Source of the DNA: Verrucomicrobiota bacterium
GTDB taxonomy: Bacteria > Verrucomicrobiota > Verrucomicrobiia > Chthoniobacterales > UBA10450
Reading direction: 5' to 3'
DNA: 8,182 nt
Assembly: GCA_003218525.1 (NCBI GenBank)
Contig: QHNU01000107.1
Location: forward strand, 1 to 8,182
The position numbers were made by a program, and so were the translations under genes. Each line of letters opens with the position of its first letter. Position 1 is the first letter of the stretch. The notes under the pieces are model-generated. The model saw only the letters and a program-made list of their open reading frames with translations. It had not been told where the DNA came from and did no database searches. This document shows positions 1 through 5,506 of the stretch, piece after piece.

Positions 1-2
1 AA

Positions 3-239
3 CGGGCGAGGGAATGGACTGTCCGCGCCATGGCGATTGATCCGGACGATCCCGTTGCGCAGTATAATGCGGCATGCAGTTATTCAAGGTTAGGCGACAC
101 TGACCTGGCTCTCGATTTGCTCGAGCGATGTCTTCCGAACCTCGGTCACGAAAAGGTGAACTGGTCCAAGTACGATTCTGAATTGGACCCGGTCCGCAGC
201 AACCCGCGTTACCAGAAGCTAATGGAAGCATTCGGGTGA
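3..239 (+). CDS. C-terminal end of a TPR-repeat protein (5' end outside the window)
   Basis: The open frame enters from the left edge and ends at TGA 237-239, so only about the last 78 residues are present. They contain a tetratricopeptide helix pair: IDPDDPVAQYNAACSYSRLG followed by a helix with LALDLLERCL. The tail, with DSELDPVRSNPRYQKLM, is the closing segment often seen in long TPR proteins that carry an N-terminal adenylate cyclase, protein kinase or winged-helix domain. TPRs mediate protein-protein contacts; the effector domain is not visible, so the full function cannot be stated. ATG 30 lies inside the TPR and is not the real start, because coding sequence runs on upstream of it in the same frame. 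The TPR call is firm, the parent family is inference. Confidence 0.8.
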   Translation, partial: RAREWTVRAMAIDPDDPVAQYNAACSYSRLGDTDLALDLLERCLPNLGHEKVNWSKYDSELDPVRSNPRYQKLMEAFG

Positions 240-285
240 ATGGGACTATGCGATGCCGTCATAGGTTGTCGAAGTCAGAATCGAT

Positions 286-404
286 CCAATCTCTAAGGAA
301 TGCAGGAATCCCAGACGAAATTAACAGGACAAAATCATTTCCTGCGCTCCAGATTTCCTTAGCTGCTTTTCAGCCAGGCTGATTGCGGTCTTAGGGAATA
401 ATAT
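286..404. repeat. Degraded copy A of a repeat that includes a cupin-gene 3' end
   Basis: This stretch aligns along its length with 1395-1534. Shared blocks include CCAATCTCT, GCAGGAATCC, TTAACAGG, ATCATTTCCT, GATTTCCTTA and CAGCCAG-CTGATT-CGGTC. Copy A is shorter, with small deletions. On the minus strand its right end reads I-I-P-stop-D-R-N-Q-P-G-stop, against I-I-P-Y-D-R-N-Q-A-G-stop at the end of the intact cupin gene at 1500-1937. It therefore looks like a decayed duplicate of that gene's 3' end plus its downstream flank. No gene is seen between 240 and 403. Confidence 0.7.
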
Positions 405-490
405 TGGCTACTTCGAGGAATCACCCTAGCACGGGCGAAGATCAACTCATGGACATTCTCCAGGCTACTGGAAACACATCGATGGTTCGA
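404..490 (+). pseudogene. Possible N-terminal relic of a cysteine-synthase-like (PLP fold-type II) gene
   Basis: From TTG 404, or ATG 449, the plus strand reads a short frame containing MDILQATGNTSMVR. This resembles the conserved N-terminal segment of cysteine synthase and cystathionine beta-synthase family enzymes, usually I-G-N-T-P-L-V-R-L. The similarity ends after about residue 29. The frame runs into unrelated residues and stops at 542-544, with none of the expected PLP-binding Lys region. It sits directly against the end of repeat copy A, which fits a rearrangement junction. The match is short and judged by eye, so this is tentative. Confidence 0.3.
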
Positions 491-540
491 GCGGCCCTGA
501 AACGGACGTCACTCAGACACAGCTCAGGAAACATACGGAC

Positions 541-1326
541 CTAATTTAGTAACTCGACAGGATCGCCTTTTCGCAACATGCCTTCAACCATCACGGCCCC
601 ATAGACACCGGCCATGCCACTGTGAGCTTGCGCAACCTGTTTCAAAATCGCCGGCGTTTTTTCTGCAGTATCGGGATCCAGTGTGATCATCATGCAGCGC
701 GGATCGCGTTCCAACACTGAGACGATTACTTTGGATCCGATGCGCAAGGAGTGGCCGACAAACTTGTCCTCGGCGAAGCCATCGGGGGAGGACAAATCCA
801 AATAAACGTTTGCCCGGAACCGTCGCTTATCCACGGGAGTGCCAGTTTCTGCGCCAAGTTCTCGGGCCGATTGCAGCGCAAAAATCGACAAAGGCCGGCA
901 ATCAGTCATGGCCCGGTCGGAGCGAAGCAATGTGAGTTGGTGCTGCTGGTCGATACCAGCGCGAAGCGAATCAATCAATGCGGGGTTATCGATCGCGAGA
1001 GTTTCTCCACTTGGTGTTTCGACATCGAGCATGAGATCCGCTGAGTCGGCGTAAAGGGGAGTTGCCCCCGAGTTCTCCGCTTCAGTCAAATTAACGGGAC
1101 GCGCCGCTTTGTCCGGACGACGAAACCGAGGCCGGTATCGTATCATCTGCCGCTGCTCTCGGCCGGTGAAATACGGAAACCCCTTTGGACTGGCCGGGCT
1201 CGTGAACGCAAAGAGGCGGTCGCCGTAAACTCCGGCGTAGCCGGCGAACATCTCATCCAACTCTTCGCCGCGCATGCTTTTCACCGGGTAACGCCAAAGG
1301 CTTTCCACTGTTCCGACGATGTTCAT
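541..1326 (-). CDS. MOSC-domain protein (MOSC N-terminal barrel plus MOSC)
   Basis: This 261-residue protein has the two-part layout of mARC/YcbX-like MOSC proteins. The N-terminal beta-barrel domain opens with LWRYPVKSMRGEEL (residues 10-23). The C-terminal MOSC domain runs from about residue 140 to 258 and contains CRPLSIFALQSARELGA (143-159), RFRANVYLD (169-177) and RDPRCMMITLDPDT (207-220). Cys211 occupies the place of the conserved cysteine that binds the molybdenum cofactor sulfur in this superfamily. Members take part in molybdenum-cofactor sulfur transfer or reduce N-hydroxylated substrates; the substrate here is unknown. No ferredoxin domain is fused at the C-terminus, unlike YcbX. 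It lies on the same strand as the upstream cupin gene, 173 bases away with a repeat in the gap, so co-transcription is uncertain. The domain call is firm. Confidence 0.88.
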   Translation of the reverse strand: MNIVGTVESLWRYPVKSMRGEELDEMFAGYAGVYGDRLFAFTSPASPKGFPYFTGREQRQMIRYRPRFRRPDKAARPVNLTEAENSGATPLYADSADLMLDVETPSGETLAIDNPALIDSLRAGIDQQHQLTLLRSDRAMTDCRPLSIFALQSARELGAETGTPVDKRRFRANVYLDLSSPDGFAEDKFVGHSLRIGSKVIVSVLERDPRCMMITLDPDTAEKTPAILKQVAQAHSGMAGVYGAVMVEGMLRKGDPVELLN

Positions 1327-1394
1327 TGGCCAGGTTTTCTAAGAAGACTGAGTTCGTGCGACCAAAGCGAGTATATTCAAAGACGCGGACGGAG

Positions 1395-1534
1395 CCAATC
1401 TCTGAGGAATCCAGGAATGCAGGAATCCGAGACAGAATTTAACAGGGATTGACAATCCAGAGCATCATTTCCTCGATTCTTGATTTCCTTATCTATTTCT
1501 CAGCCAGCCTGATTACGGTCATAAGGAATAATAT
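1395..1534. repeat. Copy B of the repeat, overlapping the cupin 3' end
   Basis: This is the counterpart of 286-404. Its left part is non-coding and contains the short direct repeats GGAATCC-AGGAATGC-AGGAATCC, the middle part a TTAACAGGGATTGACAA block. Its right part, 1500-1534, is the last eleven codons and stop of the cupin gene. Copy B has an extra 8-base unit in the GGAAT repeats and further insertions compared with copy A. The TTAACAGG/GGATTGACA words resemble short intergenic repeats I associate with Verrucomicrobia and Planctomycetes genomes; that is recollection, not a search. Confidence 0.7.
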
Positions 1535-1937
1535 CATCCCACTCGTTAGCCGAGGAGCGGGCGACAAAGGCGACAACTGGTTCGGTGTCGCTCATGTTGA
1601 AGACTTCATGCGGCACACCCGGTTTAATGTAAATGAAATCGCCGGCTTCGTTCTCCACCACGTGCTTGAGTCCCGGTCCGAATTCGTGGCGCACTTTTCC
1701 TTGCAGGATGTAAAGAATCAGCTCGAAGCCGACATGGATATGGGCAGCGGCGACTCCACCGGGAGGGATCGTCGCGATGTTGGCTGATAATTTGGTTGTG
1801 CCCACGTTTTTCGCGGACATGCCCTGTTTATAATGAATGCCGTTCCAGTCTCTGCGGGCGCCGCCACCCCGAATCGTCAAAATCCCATCGTGATCCTCGA
1901 CCGCGCTTATTTGGATGTTGTCTTTGCCATTATTCAT
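1500..1937 (-). CDS. Small single-domain cupin protein
   Basis: The 145-residue protein is one cupin barrel. Motif 1 is PPGGVAAAHIHVGFELILYI (residues 58-77), with His66, His68 and Glu72 as likely metal ligands, followed by Gly80. Motif 2 is GDFIYIKPGVPHEVFN (99-114), with His110 as the fourth ligand and the usual Asn114. All four metal-binding residues are therefore present, and a metal-dependent enzyme or a small-molecule sensor is possible. The substrate cannot be read from the sequence. ATG 1935-1937 has no clear Shine-Dalgarno site. The gene precedes the MOSC gene on the same strand. Its last codons are duplicated in broken form at 361-404. Confidence 0.87.
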   Translation of the reverse strand: MNNGKDNIQISAVEDHDGILTIRGGGARRDWNGIHYKQGMSAKNVGTTKLSANIATIPPGGVAAAHIHVGFELILYILQGKVRHEFGPGLKHVVENEAGDFIYIKPGVPHEVFNMSDTEPVVAFVARSSANEWDDIIPYDRNQAG

Positions 1938-2250
1938 GACAGTAACGTTGAGCTATAACATTCAGAGAATAGTCGATTAACATAGGTTTTTACACTAATA
2001 GATTAATCAGATGTCAGACTTAGGTTAGGCGAAAAACGCCTCAACAGAGTGAGCCGGCTACAGTTGCTTGCAACCGCGTTCTGTCGCCCTTGTAACACTG
2101 CTCTCGAGACTCGAGCGAACAGGACCTGCACCGGCAAAAGATAGAACCGGCCCACTGAAAATGTCGAAGGATCCGAGCCAAACTAGCATTCAAATTCATT
2201 GTCATCTTGTAAATCTTGTCTGATCTTCTTCCTGAATTCCCGATTCCTAA
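1938..2250. other. Intergenic region between divergent cupin and beta-propeller genes
   Basis: No convincing gene is seen in these 313 bases. The part next to the cupin gene (about 1955-2022) is AT-rich and probably carries its promoter, but no pair of boxes stands out enough to name. A small hairpin with arms AGGCG/CGCCT and an AAAAA loop lies at 2027-2041. The part from 2045 to 2190 is GC-richer, with nothing recognisable on either strand. The right end is the inverted repeat fragment listed separately. Confidence 0.5.
2199..2249 (-). repeat. Diverged inverted copy of the repeat core
   Basis: Read on the plus strand, this stretch has the order TTGTCATC, TGTAAATC, TTGTCTGAT, TTCCTGAATTCC, GATTCCTA. 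The reverse complement of the 1400-1455 part of copy B has the same order of words: TTGTCAATC, TGTTAAATTC, TGTCTCGGA, TTCCTGCATTCC, GGATTCCT. The fragment ends directly before TTG 2251, so it forms the untranslated leader of the beta-propeller gene. The alignment was made by eye with small gaps. Confidence 0.5.
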
Positions 2251-2907
2251 TTGAACCTCCCGCTAATTATCGAGCGCCAAAAATTTCGTTCGCCGGCTGT
2301 GACACCACAAGCATTGGCATGGGACGGCCACCAACTCTGGATGGGTTCGCGCGATCTGCGTCGGATATATGGCATCGATGTCAAAACGTGGACCGTTTTT
2401 CGAGAAGCCGAGCCTCCCGGAATTCCGTGGGCGGCGGTGGCAACGAATGGCAGCTTGCGATTCACTATCGGCGAAGGTCCGGATGACGATCGCTACATTC
2501 GCCGATTTATTCCCAACGTGGGATTCTCGGAGAAGGACCGAATCGCGTGTCCGGAGTTTACGGGTTCCTACCTCAGTCATGATGGCGAGCACCTTTATCT
2601 AAGTCAGTGGTATAAACATCGAATGCTGAAGCTCGACGCGGACGGCAAGATTATCCGCAAGATCGACATTGGGGCGGAGATCAGCGGGCATGTCTTTATC
2701 GACGATTTGATCTACGTCTTGCGCGGAACGGAGCGGAACGGCGAGAGCTGGACGATTGCGCGCTTTGATCCGCGGCAGGAAACACCTGAACTCGAAGATA
2801 TCGCCATCGTGCCGTTCGCGTGTCGGTCGCTTACCTTCGATGGTGAACATTTCTGGACGAACCATCGTGCCGCGAACGAGGTCATCTCGTTCGCCTTACC
2901 AAATTGA
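2251..2907 (+). CDS. Small beta-propeller (NHL/WD-like) protein, function unknown
   Basis: The 218 residues fall into about five blade-like repeats, at roughly 21-50, 60-90, 105-140, 146-180 and 190-216. Recurring signatures are AWDGHQLWMGSRDLRRIYGID, LSHDGEHLYLSQWYKHRMLKL and LTFDGEHFWTNHRAANEVISF: a D-G turn, then an aromatic strand, then a strand ending in a polar or charged turn. Such propellers usually bind ligands or proteins, or act as lactonase-like or cyclotransferase-like enzymes. No catalytic set is recognisable. No signal peptide is seen, so it is probably cytoplasmic. An in-frame TAA at 2248-2250 makes TTG 2251 the earliest start, and the residues after it look coding. GTG 2299 is an alternative. 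No Shine-Dalgarno site is seen. It is one base upstream of the SnoaL-like gene. Confidence 0.8.
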   Translation: MNLPLIIERQKFRSPAVTPQALAWDGHQLWMGSRDLRRIYGIDVKTWTVFREAEPPGIPWAAVATNGSLRFTIGEGPDDDRYIRRFIPNVGFSEKDRIACPEFTGSYLSHDGEHLYLSQWYKHRMLKLDADGKIIRKIDIGAEISGHVFIDDLIYVLRGTERNGESWTIARFDPRQETPELEDIAIVPFACRSLTFDGEHFWTNHRAANEVISFALPN

Positions 2908-2908
2908 C

Positions 2909-3337
2909 ATGCCACTGAGCTGGCGGACCCATCCGGCCGTTAACAAGAATATCGAGACTACGGATGCGATGAGGAAAGAATTAACAATCCCGCAGCCGAT
3001 AGCCACCTTCATTCGAGCAATCAACAAGCGTGATGCCGACGGGTTCCTCTCCAGCTTCACGCCCGACGCTGTGGTAACAGACGTGGGACGAGAGTTTCGC
3101 GGCTCCGCTGCGGTTAGGCAATGGGCGGAGCAGGAGATCTTCAGCGTGAATGTCACACTTGATGTAATCGATGTGGCTGAGCGCGATGGGCAGACTGTCG
3201 TCACCGTGAAAGTTGACGGCACCTTTGACAAAACCGGGCTTCCCGATCCGCTCTTGCTCAATCACAATTTCACCGTGGAAGGTGGCAAGATTGCCGCGTT
3301 CAGCAGTCGCTTGGCTGGCGAGGAACGCGGAGCTTAA
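2909..3337 (+). CDS. SnoaL-like / NTF2-fold protein
   Basis: The protein has the pattern of a small SnoaL/NTF2-like alpha+beta cone. An opening helix PIATFIRAINKRDADGFLSS (residues 30-49) leads to FTPDAVVTDVGREFRGSAAV (50-69), the usual aspartate-containing strand and loop. A helix QWAEQEIF follows, then strands with VTLDVIDVAERDGQTVVTV and a final HNFTVEGGKIAAFSSRL. The family includes polyketide cyclases, ketosteroid isomerases and many uncharacterised stress proteins; a specific reaction cannot be assigned. ATG 2909 begins one base after the stop of the propeller gene, which suggests translational coupling and gives 142 residues. ATG 2969 is an equally reasonable start (122 residues) and is closer to where the conserved fold begins. 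Neither has a good Shine-Dalgarno site. Confidence 0.85.
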   Translation: MPLSWRTHPAVNKNIETTDAMRKELTIPQPIATFIRAINKRDADGFLSSFTPDAVVTDVGREFRGSAAVRQWAEQEIFSVNVTLDVIDVAERDGQTVVTVKVDGTFDKTGLPDPLLLNHNFTVEGGKIAAFSSRLAGEERGA

Positions 3338-3591
3338 CAATTTTCATCTGGGTCAGGGAGATCCGCTGAGGACAGCGGACGCTACAAATATTCGCCCGGC
3401 GCCTTCAGAACCTCAACCCATTCAACACGCGCCCAGTTCGCGGCTGAGGACGCCTTTTCTGGAGGCTCATGCGAGTTCTTCTGATTCAACGCGAGGACGC
3501 CACATTGGTTTTCGTTATTGGCCAGAGCGGTCATTATTAGCGCCGGGCGTTTGGCGAGGTCGCTCCTTTCGGACACAGGAGAAGACGTGTA
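3338..3591. other. Intergenic region without an assigned gene
   Basis: These 254 bases hold no recognisable domain on either strand. A tiny plus-strand frame at 3469-3540 (ATG, 23 codons, stop TAG) has GGAGG three bases before its ATG, which is closer than usual. A minus-strand frame crosses the whole region but shares no motif I know. The AGGAGA at 3578-3583 is the likely ribosome binding site of the next gene. Confidence 0.4.
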
Positions 3592-4023
3592 TTGATAGGG
3601 ATGTCGGATCCCCGAAATGTTGCCCACGCCAAGAAAGTTACTCAGGAGAAACATCATCAAGAGGCAAAGCGCGTCGCAAAGCCACGGAAAGATAAAGAGA
3701 GGCCGGTTCTACAACAGAATCAGCCTGCCGAAGCCGCACCAACTTCGGCAAGCCCCAACGTGCCGAAAGAAATGCCGAAGCCCGGTGATCTAGAAAAGTC
3801 TCTCGCCGTTCTCTCCAAACTTAAGGAGATGGAATTTCATTCTCGCGCTAACATCGAGACGCTGGCCGAAGTCACTTTAACCCTCGAAGAGGAACTAAAA
3901 CAACGGGAGTTTTCCGATCCAATTGGCGCTGTCTATTCGGCGCAGGACGCCTTTCATTCAAAGATCGCAGGCTTGATCGAGGCTTATCAAACGAAATGCG
4001 ACGCCCTTAAATCGCCTGCGTGA
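3592..4023 (+). CDS. Hypothetical Lys-rich protein with a helical C-terminal half
   Basis: I do not recognise this 143-residue protein. Residues 1-45 are strongly basic and probably disordered (AKKVTQEKHHQEAKRVAKPR at 13-32). A Pro/Ala-rich linker follows at 45-65. Residues 66-140 are predicted by eye to be helical and amphipathic, with LEKSLAVLSKLKEMEFHSRA, LTLEEELKQRE and SKIAGLIEAYQTK, compatible with a short coiled coil. The basic N-terminus could contact nucleic acid, but no motif supports that. TTG 3592 is chosen because AGGAGA at 3578-3583 lies eight bases upstream. ATG 3601 is the alternative. The gene ends 31 bases before the ATG of the DUF1223 gene, so the two may be co-transcribed. 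Confidence 0.65.
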   Translation: MIGMSDPRNVAHAKKVTQEKHHQEAKRVAKPRKDKERPVLQQNQPAEAAPTSASPNVPKEMPKPGDLEKSLAVLSKLKEMEFHSRANIETLAEVTLTLEEELKQREFSDPIGAVYSAQDAFHSKIAGLIEAYQTKCDALKSPA

Positions 4024-4054
4024 GCTATTGAGTCGTTGCACTTTTATTCACGCC

Positions 4055-4801
4055 ATGTGCAGCCGTGTATCTTTGCTTTTCGTCTTTCTCGTGGCTGGTC
4101 TTGCACCGGCGTTGAACGCGCAGGCCGGTGACCTGACTTTCACCGGCAGGACGGGAACGCACCTGTTGGAACTCTTCACCTCGGAAGGCTGCAGCAGTTG
4201 TCCACCGGCGGAGACGTGGTTGGGAAGACTGAAAAGCGATGGACGGCTGTGGCAGGATTTCATCCCGATCGCGTTTCATGTCGATTATTGGGATCGCTTG
4301 GAATGGAAAGATCGTTTCGCCCAGTCCGAATGGACGCAGCGTCAGCGCGCTTACGCTAACAAATGGGGCAGTTCTTCGCTTTACACGCCTGGCTTCGTTC
4401 TGGATGGACGCGAGTGGCAGGATTGGTCGGGCAACGTTTCATTCCCAACGCGAGAGAATGCGGGATTGCTCGCTGCGACCGTGAACGGCAACCTCGTCAC
4501 GATGACGTTCCAAGCGGCAGGGAAGTTTACCGGAGGTTCAGCGCACGTGGCGTGGCTCGGCTTCAATCTTTCATCTGATGTAAGAGCGGGCGAAAACGCG
4601 GGTCGTTCCCTCCGTCACGATTTCGTGGTAATGCGCCATGCGACGGGGCCGCTCGTGCACAATGGTAATGGACTATGGAAGACGGAGCTCAACTCGAGTG
4701 GGGCTAAAGACGACGCCGGCGCAATCGCCTGCTGGATCGAAACCGATGGCGTTCCCATCCAAGCAATTGGCGGGTGGCTGCCGGAGTATCGAAAGAGCTG
4801 A
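4055..4801 (+). CDS. Exported DUF1223 thioredoxin-like protein
   Basis: The protein has 248 residues from ATG 4055. The N-terminus is a clear signal peptide: a short MCSR n-region, a hydrophobic stretch VSLLFVFLVAGLAPAL (5-20) and a likely cleavage near NAQA (21-24). The mature part opens with the DUF1223 hallmark LLELFTSEGCSSCPPAETWL (37-56), which holds a CxxC pair at Cys46 and Cys49. AFHVDYWDRLEWKDRFA (73-89) and YANKWGSSSLYTPGFVLDG (100-118) are also typical of the family. The fold is thioredoxin-like, so a periplasmic thiol redox role is reasonable; the substrate is unknown. TTG 4028 would add nine residues before the signal peptide and is less likely. The gene follows the Lys-rich hypothetical gene and ends before the convergent DUF5069 gene. 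Confidence 0.88.
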   Translation: MCSRVSLLFVFLVAGLAPALNAQAGDLTFTGRTGTHLLELFTSEGCSSCPPAETWLGRLKSDGRLWQDFIPIAFHVDYWDRLEWKDRFAQSEWTQRQRAYANKWGSSSLYTPGFVLDGREWQDWSGNVSFPTRENAGLLAATVNGNLVTMTFQAAGKFTGGSAHVAWLGFNLSSDVRAGENAGRSLRHDFVVMRHATGPLVHNGNGLWKTELNSSGAKDDAGAIACWIETDGVPIQAIGGWLPEYRKS

Positions 4802-4836
4802 GCTGCGACTCTTCTCCATGTTGTAGCGAGTGAATA

Positions 4837-4896
4837 TTCGGGGAGACAGCCTCCGGGCCGTCCTAAAGGAATGGACGAGACGGAGCTCGTCCCTCC
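4837..4896. repeat. Twin-hairpin dispersed repeat, copy 1
   Basis: Two hairpins lie in tandem, each with 6-base arms and a 6-base loop. The first is GACAGC 4845-4850 with GCCGTC 4857-4862, with one A/C mismatch. The second is GACGAG 4874-4879 with CTCGTC 4886-4891, perfect and extended by one further pair. They are 11 bases apart. The 23 bases from 4874 to 4896 are identical to 7750-7772. The element lies between the convergent DUF1223 and DUF5069 genes, where it could act as a transcript end in both directions; no U-tract follows either hairpin. Confidence 0.8.
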
Positions 4897-4920
4897 GGAA
4901 GTTCGCGGTGCTGACTCAAT

Positions 4921-5382
4921 TCAGGCTTTTCCGCCGAAGGTGACGTGGTCGTCCAGGTCGAGTAAATCAAACCAGGTCTTGAGATCCTCGCGAGTCTTAC
5001 TGAATTGACCAACATGTTTGGTAAAGAACTCGAGAGTTTCGGCATCGCTGTCCGGACCGCGCTCGCTGAAATACATGCTCCATTGCTGGATCTCCCATGG
5101 CGTGCGTTTATTCGAAGCGTTTTGTTCAATCCACGTTAGCATCTCGCCGTCGCCTTTGCCCGTGGCGAGCTCGGCCTTCAATGCCTCCGGCGTTATCCCG
5201 GTAAAACGAAACCAGTGATAATCGGCCGGATTGTTGTATTTGAATTCACCCGCAGTGCCCGCCAGTTCAGCGCGACCCTTATCAAGAATGCGGGCGAGAA
5301 CCACGTAGCCGCCAAGACGCACTCGCGGACTTCGAGGCGGACGTTGTGTCAGATTGGGCGCATGATTCGTGATTGCATTCAT
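4921..5382 (-). CDS. DUF5069 domain protein
   Basis: The 153-residue protein matches the DUF5069 layout as I remember it. The N-terminus has LTQRPPRSPRVRLGGYVVLA (11-30) followed by RILDKGRAELAG. The middle has GITPEALKAELATGKGDGEM (62-81) and NKRTPWEIQQWSMYF. The C-terminus is TWFDLLDLDDHVTFGGKA. The family has no established function and is found mainly in Verrucomicrobia and Planctomycetes. No signal peptide or membrane segment is present, so it is cytoplasmic. ATG 5380-5382 is chosen because the family motif begins about ten residues later. An upstream in-frame ATG at 5508 would overlap the SBP56 start and add unrelated residues. It diverges from the SBP56 gene with 124 bases between the two starts. 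Confidence 0.88.
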   Translation of the reverse strand: MNAITNHAPNLTQRPPRSPRVRLGGYVVLARILDKGRAELAGTAGEFKYNNPADYHWFRFTGITPEALKAELATGKGDGEMLTWIEQNASNKRTPWEIQQWSMYFSERGPDSDAETLEFFTKHVGQFSKTREDLKTWFDLLDLDDHVTFGGKA

Positions 5383-5506
5383 GGTGCAACTTATCAGCGG
5401 ATAGCTACCTCTGCGCAGGGAAACGACCGAAGGAATTTGCGTGCTTGTCTCGATCGATCCGCCTAGCCTCGATGGCGTAAACGTACTCCTGAAAGGAGGA
5501 TTTATC
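5383..5506. promoter_or_regulatory. Divergent promoter region and strong ribosome binding site
   Basis: These 124 bases separate the starts of DUF5069 (minus) and the SBP56-family gene (plus), so both promoters should lie here. I cannot name -35/-10 boxes with confidence. AAAGGAGGA at 5492-5500 is a near-perfect Shine-Dalgarno site six to seven bases before ATG 5507 and fixes that start. No comparable site precedes DUF5069. CTCGAT occurs twice, at 5449-5454 and 5468-5473. Confidence 0.6.

Noticed and set aside
751..1054. Plus-strand frames inside the MOSC gene
   Set aside because: They are shadows of the minus-strand MOSC coding sequence and show no domain.
2027..2041. AGGCG-AAAAA-CGCCT hairpin as a terminator
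   Set aside because: It lies upstream of both divergent genes and is not followed by a T-run, so a terminator is not supported.
2103..2115. CTCGAG-A-CTCGAG inverted repeat
   Set aside because: One palindromic hexamer seen twice; the one-base loop cannot fold and nothing links it to a gene.
3469..3540. 23-codon plus-strand frame with GGAGG before its ATG
   Set aside because: The spacing of three bases is too short and a frame this small is expected by chance.
3382..3660. Minus-strand open frame of 92 codons across the gap and into the Lys-rich gene
   Set aside because: It overlaps the better-supported plus-strand gene, has no ribosome binding site and no motif I know. Its C-terminal part looks protein-like, so a relic is not excluded.
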